Part shown: piece by piece, positions 18,578 through 26,442 of the stretch | How the letters are laid out: each line of letters starts with the position of its first letter | Numbering within the stretch: position 1 is the stretch's first letter | Assembly: GCA_001890945.1 (NCBI GenBank) | Contig: MLAX01000002.1 | Coordinates: 620,001 to 684,000, forward strand | Length of the DNA stretch: 64,000 nucleotides | DNA from: Alphaproteobacteria bacterium AO1-B | GTDB lineage: Bacteria; Pseudomonadota; Alphaproteobacteria; Rhizobiales; Stappiaceae | Reading direction: 5' to 3' | Translations under genes and position numbers: made by a program | Notes under the pieces: model-generated | What the model saw: only the letters and a program-made list of their open reading frames with translations | Database searches by the model: none | What the model was told of the DNA's origin: nothing

Positions 18578-19411
18578 TCAGTCTTCATAGGAGTGACCGG
18601 CCTTCAGGCCTTCGCGGACACGGTGGGCGATCTTCAAAAACTCAGGCGTCTCGCGAATGTCGAGATTACGGTCGCGTGGCAAGTCGCTTTCGATGACGTC
18701 ATAGATCCGGCCCGGCCGTGGACAGAGGACGACAATCTTTGTCGACAGGAACACGGCTTCGGGAATGGAGTGGGTGACGAAGACGACGGTCTTGTTGGTT
18801 TTCGCCCAAAGTTGCAGCAGCTGCTCGTTGAGGTGATCGCGCACAATTTCATCGAGCGCACCGAAGGGTTCATCCATCAGCAGGAGATCGGGTTCCACAG
18901 CCAAGGCACGGGCAATGGATGCCCGTTGCTGCATTCCGCCGGAGAGCTGCCATGGGTATTTCTTTTCAAATCCGGCGAGGTTCACCAGCTCCATGTTTTT
19001 CTGGATGCGCTGCTGCTGTTCTTCGCGTGAAAGGCCCATAATCTCCAGGGGCAAGGCAACGTTTTTTGCAATCGTCCGCCATGGGTAAAGGGCTGCCGCC
19101 TGAAAGACATATCCATAGGCGCGATTGAGCCGTGCCTCTTCTGGCGAAACGCCGTTGACAGTGATCGATCCAGCCGTTGGCCGCTCCAGATCGGCAATCA
19201 CGCGCAGCAGGGTGGTCTTGCCGCAGCCGGATGGGCCGATGAAGGAGACGAAGTCACCCTCCTCGATTTTCAGGTCAATGTCGGACAGCGCATGGACCGG
19301 GCCATCGTTTGTCTCAAAGGTGAGCGACAAATTGTCGATATCGATCACCCGGTTCGCCTGTGAGCTCATGGCGTCTTCCAGTCCATCTTCAATTTCAGCG
19401 GCAGTCAGCAT
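18578..19411 (-). CDS. ABC transporter ATP-binding protein (SsuB/TauB/NrtD-type)
   Basis: Cytoplasmic ATPase of 277 aa that energises the two adjacent permeases. Walker A GPSGCGKTT, Q-loop VFQAAALYPW, signature LSGGMQQRASIARAL, Walker B LLLMDEPFGALD and switch His (VTHS) are all intact. Start ATG 19411 follows GGAAAAAGAAGAAA; an internal ATG at 19369 (MSSQANRVID) preceded by GGAAGA is an equally good candidate. A very stable hairpin separates it from the upstream dihydropyrimidinase gene. Confidence 0.92.
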   Translation of the reverse strand: MLTAAEIEDGLEDAMSSQANRVIDIDNLSLTFETNDGPVHALSDIDLKIEEGDFVSFIGPSGCGKTTLLRVIADLERPTAGSITVNGVSPEEARLNRAYGYVFQAAALYPWRTIAKNVALPLEIMGLSREEQQQRIQKNMELVNLAGFEKKYPWQLSGGMQQRASIARALAVEPDLLLMDEPFGALDEIVRDHLNEQLLQLWAKTNKTVVFVTHSIPEAVFLSTKIVVLCPRPGRIYDVIESDLPRDRNLDIRETPEFLKIAHRVREGLKAGHSYED

Positions 19412-19459
19412 TTTCTTCTTTTTCCTACAGGCGACGGTCGCGGGGCAATGCCCGGCAAG

Positions 19460-19495
19460 AGCTCAGACCGCGATATATGGATCGCGGTCTGAGCT
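19460..19495. other. perfect 15-bp hairpin between the hydantoinase and transporter genes
   Basis: Arms AGCTCAGACCGCGAT (19460-19474) and ATCGCGGTCTGAGCT (19481-19495) are exactly complementary with a 6-nt loop. It lies in the 93-bp gap between the dihydropyrimidinase stop (19505) and the ATPase start (19411). There is no T-run downstream on the coding strand, so it is unlike an ordinary intrinsic terminator. It may stabilise the upstream enzyme mRNA or lower expression of the transporter genes. Confidence 0.7.
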
Positions 19496-19504
19496 TGTTT
19501 CAAA

Positions 19505-20962
19505 TCAGACCCCGCTGGCCGGAATGCCGGTGCGTTCGACTTTGCGTGGTGCGGTCAGTTCCTTCCAGGTGGACAGCGCCTTGTTGACCGCCTGGAACGG
19601 CTCGCGCTTGACGAATTCACCATGGCCTTGCTGCGGGTTGACCGTCCCGTCTTCGACTGCAACGCGCCCACGGGTGAGCGTATAGCGCGGCAGACCTTTG
19701 ACATGCTTGCCTTCAAAGACGTTGTAATCGATGGCAGACTGTTGGCTGGAAGCGGAAATCGTCTTTTCCTTCTCCGGATCCCAGACCACAACATCTGCAT
19801 CTGCGCCAACCAAAATCGCTCCTTTTTTCGGATAGATGTTCAGGATCTTTGCAATATTGGTTGAAGTGACGGCGACGAACTCGTTCGGTGTCAAACGGCC
19901 CGTGCCGACACCGTAGGTCCAGAGCATCGGCATGCGGTCTTCAAGGCCGCCGGTGCCGTTCGGGATCTGAGTGAAATCGCCGATGCCGGTGCGCTTCTGA
20001 TCGGTCGTAAAGGCGCAGTGGTCGGTTGCAACAACTTGAAGAGACCCGGAGGCGAGCCCCGCCCACAGGCTGTCCTGGTGTTTCTTGTCGCGGAACGGCG
20101 GCGACATTACCCGGCGGGCGGCATGGTCCCAATCAGGATGCTTGTATTCGCTGTCATCAAGGGTCAGGTGCTGGATGAGCGGCTCGCCATACGCCCGGAT
20201 GCCGTTTTGACGGGCGCGGCGGATCGCTTCATGAGCCTGCTCGGAGGACGTATGCACGATGTAGACCGGGACACCGGCCATGTCGGCGATCATGATGGCA
20301 CGGTTTGTGGCCTCGCCCTCGACTTCCGGCGGGCGGGAATAGGCGTGCGCTTCCGGACCGTTGTTGCCTTCTGAAAGTAGTTTTTGCTGCAGCGTTGCGA
20401 CAACGTCGCCGTTTTCGGCGTGGACCAGCGGCAGGGCGCCAAGTTCTGCGCAGCGCTGGAAAGATGCGAACATTTCGTCATCGTTCACCATCAAGGCGCC
20501 TTTGTAGGCCATGAAGTGCTTGAAAGTGTTGATGCCTTTTTCGCGGACAACTGTCTCCATTTCGTTGAAGACCTGCTCGCCCCACCAGGTGATCGCCATG
20601 TGGAAGGAGTAGTCGCAGTGGGCCATCGTCGACTTGTTGTCCCACATCTGGATGGCTTCCAGGAGACCTTGACCGGGCGAGGGAAGGGCAAAGTCCACCA
20701 CCATTGTTGTGCCGCCTGAAAGCGCCGCACGGGTACCGGAATCAAAATTGTCAGAAGAGAACGTGCCCATGAACGGCATTTCGAGGTGCGTGTGCGGATC
20801 GATACCGCCCGGCATCACATAACAGCCGGTTGCATCCAGTGTTTCATCACCGGACAGATTTGGACCGATTTCGACAATTTTGCCGCCTTCGATTTTCACG
20901 TCCGCTTCATAGGAAAGGTCCGCAGTGACGACGGTGCCGCCCTTGATCACTTTGCTTGCCAT
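19505..20962 (-). CDS. hydA: dihydropyrimidinase (D-hydantoinase)
   Basis: Cyclic amidohydrolase of 485 aa that opens dihydrouracil or dihydrothymine to N-carbamoyl-beta-alanine or its methyl derivative, and 5-substituted hydantoins to N-carbamoyl amino acids. Binuclear zinc motifs are visible: GGIDPHTHLEMPF (H57, H59), the lysine of FMAYK (about 154) that is carboxylated in the family, VHAENGD and IVHTSS. The length is normal. Neighbours encoding the next two steps (N-carbamoyl amidohydrolase, beta-alanine transaminase) and RutR support a role in reductive pyrimidine catabolism rather than hydantoin use alone. Confidence 0.92.
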   Translation of the reverse strand: MASKVIKGGTVVTADLSYEADVKIEGGKIVEIGPNLSGDETLDATGCYVMPGGIDPHTHLEMPFMGTFSSDNFDSGTRAALSGGTTMVVDFALPSPGQGLLEAIQMWDNKSTMAHCDYSFHMAITWWGEQVFNEMETVVREKGINTFKHFMAYKGALMVNDDEMFASFQRCAELGALPLVHAENGDVVATLQQKLLSEGNNGPEAHAYSRPPEVEGEATNRAIMIADMAGVPVYIVHTSSEQAHEAIRRARQNGIRAYGEPLIQHLTLDDSEYKHPDWDHAARRVMSPPFRDKKHQDSLWAGLASGSLQVVATDHCAFTTDQKRTGIGDFTQIPNGTGGLEDRMPMLWTYGVGTGRLTPNEFVAVTSTNIAKILNIYPKKGAILVGADADVVVWDPEKEKTISASSQQSAIDYNVFEGKHVKGLPRYTLTRGRVAVEDGTVNPQQGHGEFVKREPFQAVNKALSTWKELTAPRKVERTGIPASGV

Positions 20963-21028
20963 TGTCGTTCCCCTTCTTGTCTCGGCGGTGTCGAGTTTAC
21001 GTCCCGACCGCCTGTCTCGTCTGTTTGA

Positions 21029-21862
21029 TCAAAACTCTGCCTGGCAGAAGATCACCGATGCGGTCACCGGCCGGTCCTTGCGGATCATGTTGATGTTCAG
21101 CCGCGCGCCTTCTGCGCAGGCTTTGGCGAAATCAATGTCGGCATCCGTGTATTCGGCGTTGAAGGCCGGTTTGTTTGCCTTTGGATAAGCTGCGATCTGC
21201 TCGCATGTGCCAGTTTCAAAACAGCTTTCCGTGATGGCGAAATCGAAATGCGGCAGCAAGGCTTCCGTGAGCTCCGGCACGTTCTTTTGCGCGATCCTGA
21301 GGCCCAGGCCATGGGCCACATGGGCCAGCGTCGTGGCATAGCGCACCGTATCCGCCGCGGTTAGCGGGAAGCCGCTGTCTTGTGCGTACGCGTCGAGACC
21401 ATCCGGTTCTATGGCGGTGAACCCTTGGTTTTTGCAGGCAACGATCTGCTGTGTGATCACTGGCACAATCATTTGAAGGCGGCGTACATCCAGATAACGT
21501 TCGTTCGGCTTGGTCTTGTGCGCGCTGCCAATGACAGCGGGCGGAAGGTCAGAAGACCCAGGGTCTGTCTCTGCAATTGTTCCGGCGTTGACATGGCAGA
21601 CCGTATCGACCTCTTGTGCGCGGAGCGCTTGCAGTTGGTCCGCAGTGACAAGCCGCGGATCAAGCGTCAGCATTTCGACATCCCGATCGAGATCGGCAGG
21701 TCCTTTGAGCTGCCAATCCCACCGGTCTCCGACATGGAACTTCGCCGTCGCGAATGCCGGTGCCGAATGCGCCCCACAGACCCCAAATCCACACACCGTC
21801 GTGATAGCCGCTGCTCTCAGCGCCTTTCCGATGTGCATGATTTTTGGGGCTGCGTATCTCAT
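21029..21862 (-). CDS. GH114-like (endo-alpha-1,4-polygalactosaminidase family) secreted protein
   Basis: The predicted product is 277 aa from ATG 21862. A signal peptide-like start (IGKALRAAAITTVCGFGVCGAHSAPAFA) precedes a TIM-barrel-like domain with DRWDWQLKG, CHVNAGTIAE, YLDVRRLQ, GFTAIEPDGLDAY, QKNVPEL, FDFAITESCF and FNAEYTD, which together resemble the GH114/TM1410 family. Family members are thought to cleave galactosamine-containing polysaccharides. Its place between two pyrimidine-catabolic enzymes is odd. The reading frame is open further upstream to 22006, but that region lies inside the hyuC gene and is not signal-like. Confidence 0.72.
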   Translation of the reverse strand: MRYAAPKIMHIGKALRAAAITTVCGFGVCGAHSAPAFATAKFHVGDRWDWQLKGPADLDRDVEMLTLDPRLVTADQLQALRAQEVDTVCHVNAGTIAETDPGSSDLPPAVIGSAHKTKPNERYLDVRRLQMIVPVITQQIVACKNQGFTAIEPDGLDAYAQDSGFPLTAADTVRYATTLAHVAHGLGLRIAQKNVPELTEALLPHFDFAITESCFETGTCEQIAAYPKANKPAFNAEYTDADIDFAKACAEGARLNINMIRKDRPVTASVIFCQAEF

Positions 21863-21885
21863 TGGTGTCTCTGTTAGTTCGGAAC

Positions 21886-23142
21886 CTACTCCACGATTTC
21901 CGCTGTTTCGACGACCGCATGGAAAAGAACATCCGTGCCGGCTTTCGCCCAGTCCTTGGAGATCTCTTCGGCTTCGTTGTGGGACAATCCGTCCACGCAA
22001 GGGCACATGATCATTGCCGTGGGCGCAACCTTGTTGATCCAGCAGGCATCGTGACCAGCCCCTGAAATGATGTTCTGATGGGTGTAGCCGAGGCGTTCAG
22101 CCGCATTGCGGACAGCAGTGACGCAGTTTTCGTCGAAGGTGACCGGATCAAAGCCGCCGACTTTTTCAAACTCGACGTCAAGGCCCATCATGTCGCAAAT
22201 CTTCTTTGCGCCTTTCTTCATGTCCTCTTCCATCGCCGCAATGACGTTGATGTCCGGCGAACGGAAGTCGATGGTGAAAACCACCTTTCCCGGGATCACA
22301 TTTCGGGAATTCGGATAAACGTCGATATGGCCGGCGGCGCCGACGGCGTGCGGCTTGTGGGACCAGGCAATCTCGTCGACCAGATCCAGGATCCGGGCCA
22401 TACCAAGTCCGGCGTTCTTGCGCATCGGCATCGGCGTGGATCCGGTATGGCTGTCCTTGCCGGTAATGGTCACCTGGGTCCAGGAGAGGCCCTGGCCGTG
22501 TGTGACAACACCGATGTCCTTGCCTTCCGCCTCCAGGATCGGGCCTTGCTCGATGTGCAGCTCGAACATGGCGTGCATCTTGTCCTTGCGGGCGCCAACT
22601 TCTTCATCGCCCACCCAGCCGATACGCTTCAGCTCATCGCCAAATTTCAGACCTTCATGATCTTCTTTTGCATAGGCTTCATCGAGGGTGTGAATGCCCG
22701 CAAACACGCCGGAGGCCAGCATAGCCGGGGCAAAGCGCGTGCCTTCCTCGTTGGTCCAGTTGGTCACAACGATCGGGTGTTTGGTCTTGATGCCGAGATC
22801 GTTCATCGTGCGCACGACTTCAAGGCCGCCAAGCACACCCAGAACGCCGTCGTATTTGCCGCCGGTCGGTTGGGTGTCTAGATGAGACCCGACATAAACG
22901 GGCAGGGCGTCCGGATCTGTGCCCGGCCGTGTCATGAACATGTTGCCCATGGTGTCGACACCCATGGTCATGCCGGCGTCTTCGCACCATTTCTGAAAAA
23001 GTTTCCGGCCTTCCGCGTCCGCATCTGTAAGGGTTTGACGGTTGTTGCCACCAGCAACGCCCGGACCGATCTTGGCCATTTCCATCAGGCTGTCCCACAG
23101 CCGGTCTGCGTTGATCCTGAGGTTTTCGCCCGGAGCTGCCAT
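21886..23142 (-). CDS. hyuC: Zn-dependent N-carbamoyl-amino-acid / N-carbamoyl-beta-alanine amidohydrolase (M20 family)
   Basis: Metal-dependent amidohydrolase of 418 aa releasing CO2 and ammonia from N-carbamoyl-beta-alanine (beta-ureidopropionase, PydC-like) or N-carbamoyl-L-amino acids. Metal ligands appear in GSHLDTQPTGGKYDG, NEEGTRF and FELHIEQGP; the dimerisation/lid domain contains the substrate motif DSHTGSTPM. Close relatives include allantoate amidohydrolase, but the adjacent dihydropyrimidinase and beta-alanine transaminase favour the pyrimidine assignment. It is 13 bp from the cupin gene. Confidence 0.88.
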   Translation of the reverse strand: MAAPGENLRINADRLWDSLMEMAKIGPGVAGGNNRQTLTDADAEGRKLFQKWCEDAGMTMGVDTMGNMFMTRPGTDPDALPVYVGSHLDTQPTGGKYDGVLGVLGGLEVVRTMNDLGIKTKHPIVVTNWTNEEGTRFAPAMLASGVFAGIHTLDEAYAKEDHEGLKFGDELKRIGWVGDEEVGARKDKMHAMFELHIEQGPILEAEGKDIGVVTHGQGLSWTQVTITGKDSHTGSTPMPMRKNAGLGMARILDLVDEIAWSHKPHAVGAAGHIDVYPNSRNVIPGKVVFTIDFRSPDINVIAAMEEDMKKGAKKICDMMGLDVEFEKVGGFDPVTFDENCVTAVRNAAERLGYTHQNIISGAGHDACWINKVAPTAMIMCPCVDGLSHNEAEEISKDWAKAGTDVLFHAVVETAEIVE

Positions 23143-23155
23143 GGTGCCCTGTCTC

Positions 23156-23443
23156 CTATTTCAATTCCACTTCGACGAAGGACATCGGATTGTCTCCGCC
23201 GTTGATTACATTGTGTTCCACGCCTTCAGAGCGCCGGTAAGCCGTGCCAGCTGCAACCGTTACGGTTCTGCTCGTGCCACCCGGCTCCTCCAGCACCATC
23301 TGGCAGTCAGTGACTGCCGTAATGACGTAGTCGAAGCCATGACGATGCCAGCCGGTCTCCGCGCCAGGTTCGAAGTCAAATCGTGTCACGCGGACACGAT
23401 CATCATCGATCAGGGTTTCGCTGGTGGCAGCTGGTCTCGTCAT
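23156..23443 (-). CDS. small cupin-domain protein
   Basis: Single-domain cupin of 95 aa with the metal-site motif GWHRHGFDYVITAV and a second conserved strand NVINGGDNPMSFVEVELK. Function is unknown. It is embedded 13 bp from both the transaminase (upstream) and amidohydrolase (downstream) genes, so it belongs to the pyrimidine operon. Possibilities include an auxiliary hydrolase or isomerase, or a scavenger of a reactive intermediate such as malonate semialdehyde; none can be chosen from sequence. Confidence 0.8.
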   Translation of the reverse strand: MTRPAATSETLIDDDRVRVTRFDFEPGAETGWHRHGFDYVITAVTDCQMVLEEPGGTSRTVTVAAGTAYRRSEGVEHNVINGGDNPMSFVEVELK

Positions 23444-23456
23444 GACTGGCTTTCCG

Positions 23457-24800
23457 TTAGTCGATCGCGTTCAAAACCGTCCGCAATTTGCCGAACAACT
23501 CGTCGATTTGAGCTTCGGAAATGATCAGCGGCGGCGACAACGCGATGATGTCACCGGTCGTGCGGATCAAAATGCCGTCGTCATAGGCTTTCAGGAATGC
23601 GGAGAACGCACGTTTCGTCGGCGCACCGTCGATCGGTGTCAGCTCAATCGCCCCGATCAGGCCAAGATTGCGGATGTCGATCACGTGCGGACAATCTTTT
23701 AGCGAGTGCAGGCCGTCTTCCCAATATTGGGCCAGGCTTGCCGCCCGGGTCAGAAGGCCTTCTTCTTCATAGGTATCCAAGGTCGCCAGAGCGGCTGCAC
23801 AGGCAATCGGGTGACCGGAATAGGTATATCCGTGGAAAAGTTCGATCAGATGATCGGGCCCATCCATGAACGCATCATAGATCTTCTTGGCGCAGAACAC
23901 TGCACCCATCGGGATCACGCCGCTGGTGATACCCTTGGCCGTCGTCACCATGTCCGGAATGACGTCGAAATAGTCGACCGCGAACGGCGTTCCGAGGCGT
24001 CCGAAACCGGTGATCACTTCGTCGAAGATCAGGAGAATGCCGTTCTGGTCGCAAATTTCCCGCAGACGCTTGAGATATCCAACTGGCGGGATCAAAACGC
24101 CCGTCGAGCCGGCGACAGGCTCCACGATTACGGCAGCGATAGTGGAGGCATCATGCAACTGGACCAGACGGATCAGTTCTTCGGCATATTCTGCACCGTT
24201 TTTCGGCTCCCCGCGGGAAAAGGCATTCCGGCTGAGGTCGTGAGTGTGCGGCAGATGGTCGACACCGTTCAGCATATTGCCGAACTGTTTGCGGTTCGCG
24301 ACGATGCCGCCAACGGAAATCCCGCCGAAACCGGTGCCGTGATAACCGCGTTCACGGCCGATAAACCGGGTCCGTGTGCCCTGACCGATGGAGCGCTGAT
24401 ACCCGAGTGCGATTTTCAGGGCCGTGTCGACGCTCTCAGACCCCGAGTTCGTGAAAAACACATGATCCAGCGGGGAGGGCATCATTGCGGTGAGGCGGGC
24501 CGCCAGCTCAAATGCCTTCGGATGGCCCATCTGGAACGCCGGGGCGTAGTCCATCTCGGCGACTTGATTCTGGACCGCTTCCACGATCTTCGGGCGGCCG
24601 TGACCCGCGTTGCAGCACCATAGACCTGCTGTCCCATCCAAAACCTGCCGGCCATCGGAGGTGGTGTAGTGCATGTCCTTCGCGCCGACGAACATCCGCG
24701 GGTTCTGCTTGAACTGGCGGTTCGCCGTGTAGGGCATCCAGAATGCTTCAAGATTGTTGGTTGCAGCCTGGCTCGATGCTGCTGATGCCGATGACGACAT
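23457..24800 (-). CDS. omega-amino acid (beta-alanine) : pyruvate aminotransferase
   Basis: Class III PLP aminotransferase of 447 aa. It closely resembles Pseudomonas omega-amino acid:pyruvate transaminase through FWMPYTANRQF, LDGTAGLWCCNAGHGR, FFTNSGSESVDTALKIAL, GYHGTGFGGISVGG and the PLP lysine K289 in TTAKGITSGVIPMGAVF. It would convert beta-alanine and pyruvate to malonate semialdehyde and alanine, the exit step of reductive uracil degradation. It is the first gene of the leftward operon, with its promoter in the intergenic region carrying RutR operators. The start follows AGGAGGACGC. Confidence 0.92.
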   Translation of the reverse strand: MSSSASAASSQAATNNLEAFWMPYTANRQFKQNPRMFVGAKDMHYTTSDGRQVLDGTAGLWCCNAGHGRPKIVEAVQNQVAEMDYAPAFQMGHPKAFELAARLTAMMPSPLDHVFFTNSGSESVDTALKIALGYQRSIGQGTRTRFIGRERGYHGTGFGGISVGGIVANRKQFGNMLNGVDHLPHTHDLSRNAFSRGEPKNGAEYAEELIRLVQLHDASTIAAVIVEPVAGSTGVLIPPVGYLKRLREICDQNGILLIFDEVITGFGRLGTPFAVDYFDVIPDMVTTAKGITSGVIPMGAVFCAKKIYDAFMDGPDHLIELFHGYTYSGHPIACAAALATLDTYEEEGLLTRAASLAQYWEDGLHSLKDCPHVIDIRNLGLIGAIELTPIDGAPTKRAFSAFLKAYDDGILIRTTGDIIALSPPLIISEAQIDELFGKLRTVLNAID

Positions 24801-25097
24801 GCGTCCTCCTTGCGGTCCTTAACGCGTATCGCGAACCGCCTGTTGGTTGTTTTCTATGGAGGAGAGTAAGACATAGGTCAGCTGCCCGCGCAAAGCAGGA
24901 ATTTCACTGACATGCCGGGTCCTCTCCCCCTGGCTGTTCCTTGTGCACCTGGCACGGGCTTTGGCCTCTTTTGCCTGGTGCGAAATCCTCTGTCGGCCAT
25001 TTGGGCCAGGCCGTATTCCGGCCGTTCTTGCCTGATGTTTGAGGCTCGCCCGGTTCCGTCTGCCCCATTGCGGCGCCGATCCGGATCGTTTAGCCTT

Positions 25098-25113
25098 CTG
25101 ACCATCTGGTCAA
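25098..25113. promoter_or_regulatory. RutR operator, copy 1
   Basis: CTGACCATCTGGTCAA matches the RutR consensus TTGACCA-NN-TGGTCAA at all but the first base. Its centre is 33 bp, about three helical turns, from that of copy 2, which places both on the same DNA face. The location between rutR and the pyrimidine operon supports auto-regulation and uracil/thymine-responsive repression. Confidence 0.85.
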
Positions 25114-25130
25114 TTTAGCCTATGGCGCTT

Positions 25131-25146
25131 TTGACCAAATGGTCAA
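25131..25146. promoter_or_regulatory. RutR operator, copy 2 (perfect)
   Basis: TTGACCAAATGGTCAA is an exact match to the RutR consensus with perfect 7-bp arms. In E. coli RutR releases such sites on binding uracil or thymine; the same logic here would induce the catabolic genes when pyrimidine base is present. Confidence 0.9.
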
Positions 25147-25293
25147 GATGCAAAATCAGCCGGTGTGACTAATTTGTGATCATGTCCGTCTTTGGTGCAT
25201 TTTCATGGCCAGGGACGGCGCGGATGTTGGTTTCTGAAGGAAATCGGTTGTCTGTGGGGAATACGCTCTAAGGGGCAAGTGCGGGGTAGCTAA

Positions 25294-25974
25294 ATGGCTG
25301 ATGTCGGTGGGCAAGTGCCTGCGAGTTCAAGGGTCGGTGGAATGAGCCGGATCCAGGAGAAAAACAGGACACTGATTCTGGACGCCGCCTTGAAGGAATT
25401 TTCCCGGTACGGGTTTTCCGGTGCAACGGTGGAGCGGATCGCAGCGGAAGCTGGAATGTCTAAATCCAATCTCCTGTATTATTTCTCGTCGAAAGAAGCG
25501 ATCTACACGGCAGCACTTGCACATATTCTTGATGTCTGGCTGGCACCTTTGAAAACCCTCGACCGGGAGGGCGACCCTGCAACAGAACTTGCGGCCTACA
25601 TCCGCCAGAAGATAGAGATATCCGCCAACTTCCCTGAAGCCTCACGTCTGTTTGCCAATGAGGTGATGCAAGGGGCGCCGCAAATCCTGCCGATCCTGGA
25701 AACAGATCTCCGGCGTCTGGTTGCCGAAAAGGTGGCGGTGATCGAAAGCTGGATCGCGGACGGCAAGATCAGCAAGACCGAGCCGTTGCATCTGATTTTT
25801 TCCATCTGGGCGACCACGCAGCATTACGCGGATTTTGCCGTACAGATCCGCGCCCTGACCGGCCACGATTTGAGCGACGAGGATTTCAAGCTGGAAACCG
25901 AGCGGGCCGTGACACAACAGATCCTGGCAAGCATCGGTTTGCGTTTGCCTGAAGAAACTCCCGAGACCGCATGA
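25294..25974 (+). CDS. rutR: TetR-family pyrimidine-responsive regulator RutR
   Basis: Transcription factor of 226 aa. The TetR helix-turn-helix (ATVERIAAEAGMSKSNLLYYFSSKEAIY) and the RutR C-terminal ligand domain (DIWLAPLK-like DVWLAPLKTL, EASRLFANEVMQGAP, HLIFSIWATTQHYADFAVQ) align closely with E. coli RutR, which binds uracil and thymine. In E. coli it controls the Rut pathway; here the linked enzymes are those of the reductive pathway. The start at 25294 has GGGG upstream; ATG 25342 (MSRIQEKN) is an alternative nearer the conserved core. Its stop overlaps the arfB start (ATGA). Confidence 0.9.
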   Translation: MADVGGQVPASSRVGGMSRIQEKNRTLILDAALKEFSRYGFSGATVERIAAEAGMSKSNLLYYFSSKEAIYTAALAHILDVWLAPLKTLDREGDPATELAAYIRQKIEISANFPEASRLFANEVMQGAPQILPILETDLRRLVAEKVAVIESWIADGKISKTEPLHLIFSIWATTQHYADFAVQIRALTGHDLSDEDFKLETERAVTQQILASIGLRLPEETPETA

Positions 25975-26432
25975 GCGGGGAAGAAGACCAGACAGCACCG
26001 TCGTCCCGAATTCCGGTCACAGGGCGTCTCTATATCACACGAGACGATTTGAATGAGGATTTCATTCGAGCCTCCGGTCCGGGCGGTCAGAATGTCAACA
26101 AGGTGTCGACGGCCGTTCAATTGAGGTTCAATTTGTGGGCCAACCAGACGCTGCCGCATGACGTCAAAACCCGAGCCGCGAAGATTGCCGGGAGCCGATT
26201 GACGCAATATGGCGAAATCATTCTCCAGGCGGACCGGCACAGGACCCGGGAGCGCAACCGCGAAGATGCGCTGGCCCGCTTGATTGATTTGTTGAAACGG
26301 GCGACCGAAAAGCCCAAGCCCCGAAAAGCGACCAAACCAACTCTTGGGTCGAAGCGCAGACGGCTCGATGCCAAGAAACAGCGCGGTCAGGTCAAGAAAC
26401 TGCGGGGCCGGTCGTCCGGTTTCGAGGACTAA
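25971..26432 (+). CDS. arfB: alternative ribosome-rescue factor ArfB (peptidyl-tRNA hydrolase, YaeJ)
   Basis: Codon-independent peptidyl-tRNA hydrolase of 153 aa that frees ribosomes stalled on non-stop mRNA. The class I release factor motif GGQ is present in RASGPGGQNVNKVSTAVQL. The basic C-terminal tail (KPTLGSKRRRLDAKKQRGQVKKLRGR) is the element that inserts into the mRNA channel. The gene overlaps rutR by ATGA, an unexpected coupling of ribosome rescue with a pyrimidine regulator. Confidence 0.95.
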   Translation: MSGEEDQTAPSSRIPVTGRLYITRDDLNEDFIRASGPGGQNVNKVSTAVQLRFNLWANQTLPHDVKTRAAKIAGSRLTQYGEIILQADRHRTRERNREDALARLIDLLKRATEKPKPRKATKPTLGSKRRRLDAKKQRGQVKKLRGRSSGFED

Positions 26433-26442
26433 ACTCACGTAA

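Larger units (their letters stand above)
24801..25293. other. divergent control region between the pyrimidine operon and rutR (493 bp)
   Basis: Contains two RutR operators (25098-25113 and 25131-25146). They lie about 300 bp before the transaminase start and about 150-195 bp before the rutR start. The 300-bp leader on the operon side is long. Short open frames there (for example minus strand 25105 to 24878) are arginine/proline-rich, have no ribosome site and overlap the operator, so I do not call them. No other gene is seen. Confidence 0.6.

Noticed and set aside
24878..25105. 75-codon open frame on the minus strand between rutR and the transaminase gene
   Set aside because: It begins inside a RutR operator, lacks a ribosome site and has low-complexity Arg/Pro composition.
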